Positions 63,540 through 64,000 of a stretch of DNA of 64,000 bases are shown here, piece after piece. Location: contig NZ_CP071446.1 in the NCBI RefSeq assembly GCF_017358165.1, positions 868,001-932,000 on the forward strand, written 5' to 3'. Positions within the stretch are counted from its first letter, which is position 1. Each line of letters opens with the position of its first letter. The position numbers were made by a program, and so were the translations under genes. This DNA is from Thermosipho ferrireducens (GTDB lineage Bacteria > Thermotogota > Thermotogae > Thermotogales > Fervidobacteriaceae). A model generated the notes under the pieces. It did not search any database and was not told the DNA's origin. It saw only the letters and a list, made by a program, of their open reading frames with translations.

Positions 63540-64000
63540 TTATTCTTTCCCACCATAATATTTATGATAAGCTATAAGAGCTTCGAAAAAATCTTTAAAT
63601 CTTTTAAAAGCTTCCTCATCTTTTTCAGATACTTTCAATACAAGAGTTTTTATTGAATCTACAAATTCCTTATTGCTAAACCCCTTCTTTTTAATGCTAT
63701 ACAAGAATACAGCCATAAATCTTTTTAATTCATATTTGTAATTTTCTGTGCTAATTCGTTTTACAAAACTAAAATATTTTCTTAATTGTGTAGAAGATAG
63801 TTCTTTTTTTTCATTTTCTTTTTTATCTTTCTTTGATTTTTCACCATTTTTAGAGTCCTTTTTTGGCGCGATTAGCTTTGCCAAGCTTTTAGAATATTCA
63901 AACAAAAGTTGACCATCTGGATCTTTTTTGTCATCTAAAATTTTATCTGCAAGTTCTTCATTAATTATAAATCTGTCGTTTTGTTTAACATATTCACCAT
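63540..64000 (-). CDS. csm2: type III-A CRISPR small subunit Csm2 (5' end outside window)
   Basis: The frame is open to the right edge, so at least 152 residues. Upstream of a possible TTG at 63905 it still reads as protein (GEYVKQNDRFIINEELADKI), as expected in Csm2. STQLRKYFSFVKRIS is the signature helix. It lines the inner filament of the Csm complex. Cas10/csm1 is expected just beyond the window. No cas1/cas2 in the visible part. Confidence 0.88.
   Translation of the reverse strand, partial: GEYVKQNDRFIINEELADKILDDKKDPDGQLLFEYSKSLAKLIAPKKDSKNGEKSKKDKKENEKKELSSTQLRKYFSFVKRISTENYKYELKRFMAVFLYSIKKKGFSNKEFVDSIKTLVLKVSEKDEEAFKRFKDFFEALIAYHKYYGGKE

Overview
The window is AT-rich, gene-dense bacterial chromosome. 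It most resembles a member of the Thermotogota: the lysine leader is very close to the well-known Thermotoga asd lysine riboswitch, the fli/mot/flg gene order is the one seen in Thermotogota and Firmicutes, DapB is short like the Thermotoga enzyme, and the CRISPR repeat resembles Thermotogales repeats. This is inference from family knowledge; I cannot name the genus.

Layout. 1-3.0 kb (+): end of a sugar-uptake operon (two ABC permeases, one with an unusual extracytoplasmic insert, plus a SIS-domain sugar-phosphate isomerase or deaminase). 3.1-6.5 kb (-): an operon of winged-helix regulator, membrane protein, ABC ATPase and ABC-2 permease, with a strong promoter overlapped by a perfect 15-bp palindrome. 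6.7 kb: tRNA-Pro(CGG), then a cluster of REP-like repeats. 7.3-12.8 kb (+): rel, dtd, queH, a GHKL kinase-like protein, a PAP2-like membrane protein, a lytic transglycosylase and an ABC ATPase. 12.8-21.4 kb: csaB-like (-), then (+) a metallo-hydrolase, metF-like, panB, coaBC, a secreted protein, a CBS-ACT protein, scpA, scpB and a MoxR-type ATPase.

21.4-32.1 kb (-): flagellar operon (motE-like, fliK, flgD, flgE, flbD, motA, motB, fliL, fliM, fliY). 32.3-34.3 kb (-): an EF-G-like GTPase with its own promoter and terminator. 34.4-45.4 kb (-): a tight eight-gene run starting with gcvT, gcvPA and gcvPB and ending in hutU. Its promoter lies inside an inverted repeat, and gcvT carries an N-terminal DUF2007-like extension with an internal ribosome binding site. 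45.5-56.0 kb (-): ten genes behind a lysine riboswitch: asd, dapF, dapA, dapB, dapH, lysC, an argD-like aminotransferase, a DegT-family aminotransferase, lnt and pncB.

56.3-64.0 kb: a short-chain dehydrogenase with a long helical tail (+), a decayed gene remnant, a CRISPR array of 14 repeats and 13 spacers, a second REP-like cluster, and a type III-A (Csm) operon (csm2, csm3, csm4, csm5, an unrecognised RAMP-like gene, cas6), all on the minus strand. csm2 runs off the right edge, so cas10/csm1 would lie beyond it. The unrecognised gene between csm5 and cas6, and the apparent CTG start of cas6, are the most novel-looking parts of the window.
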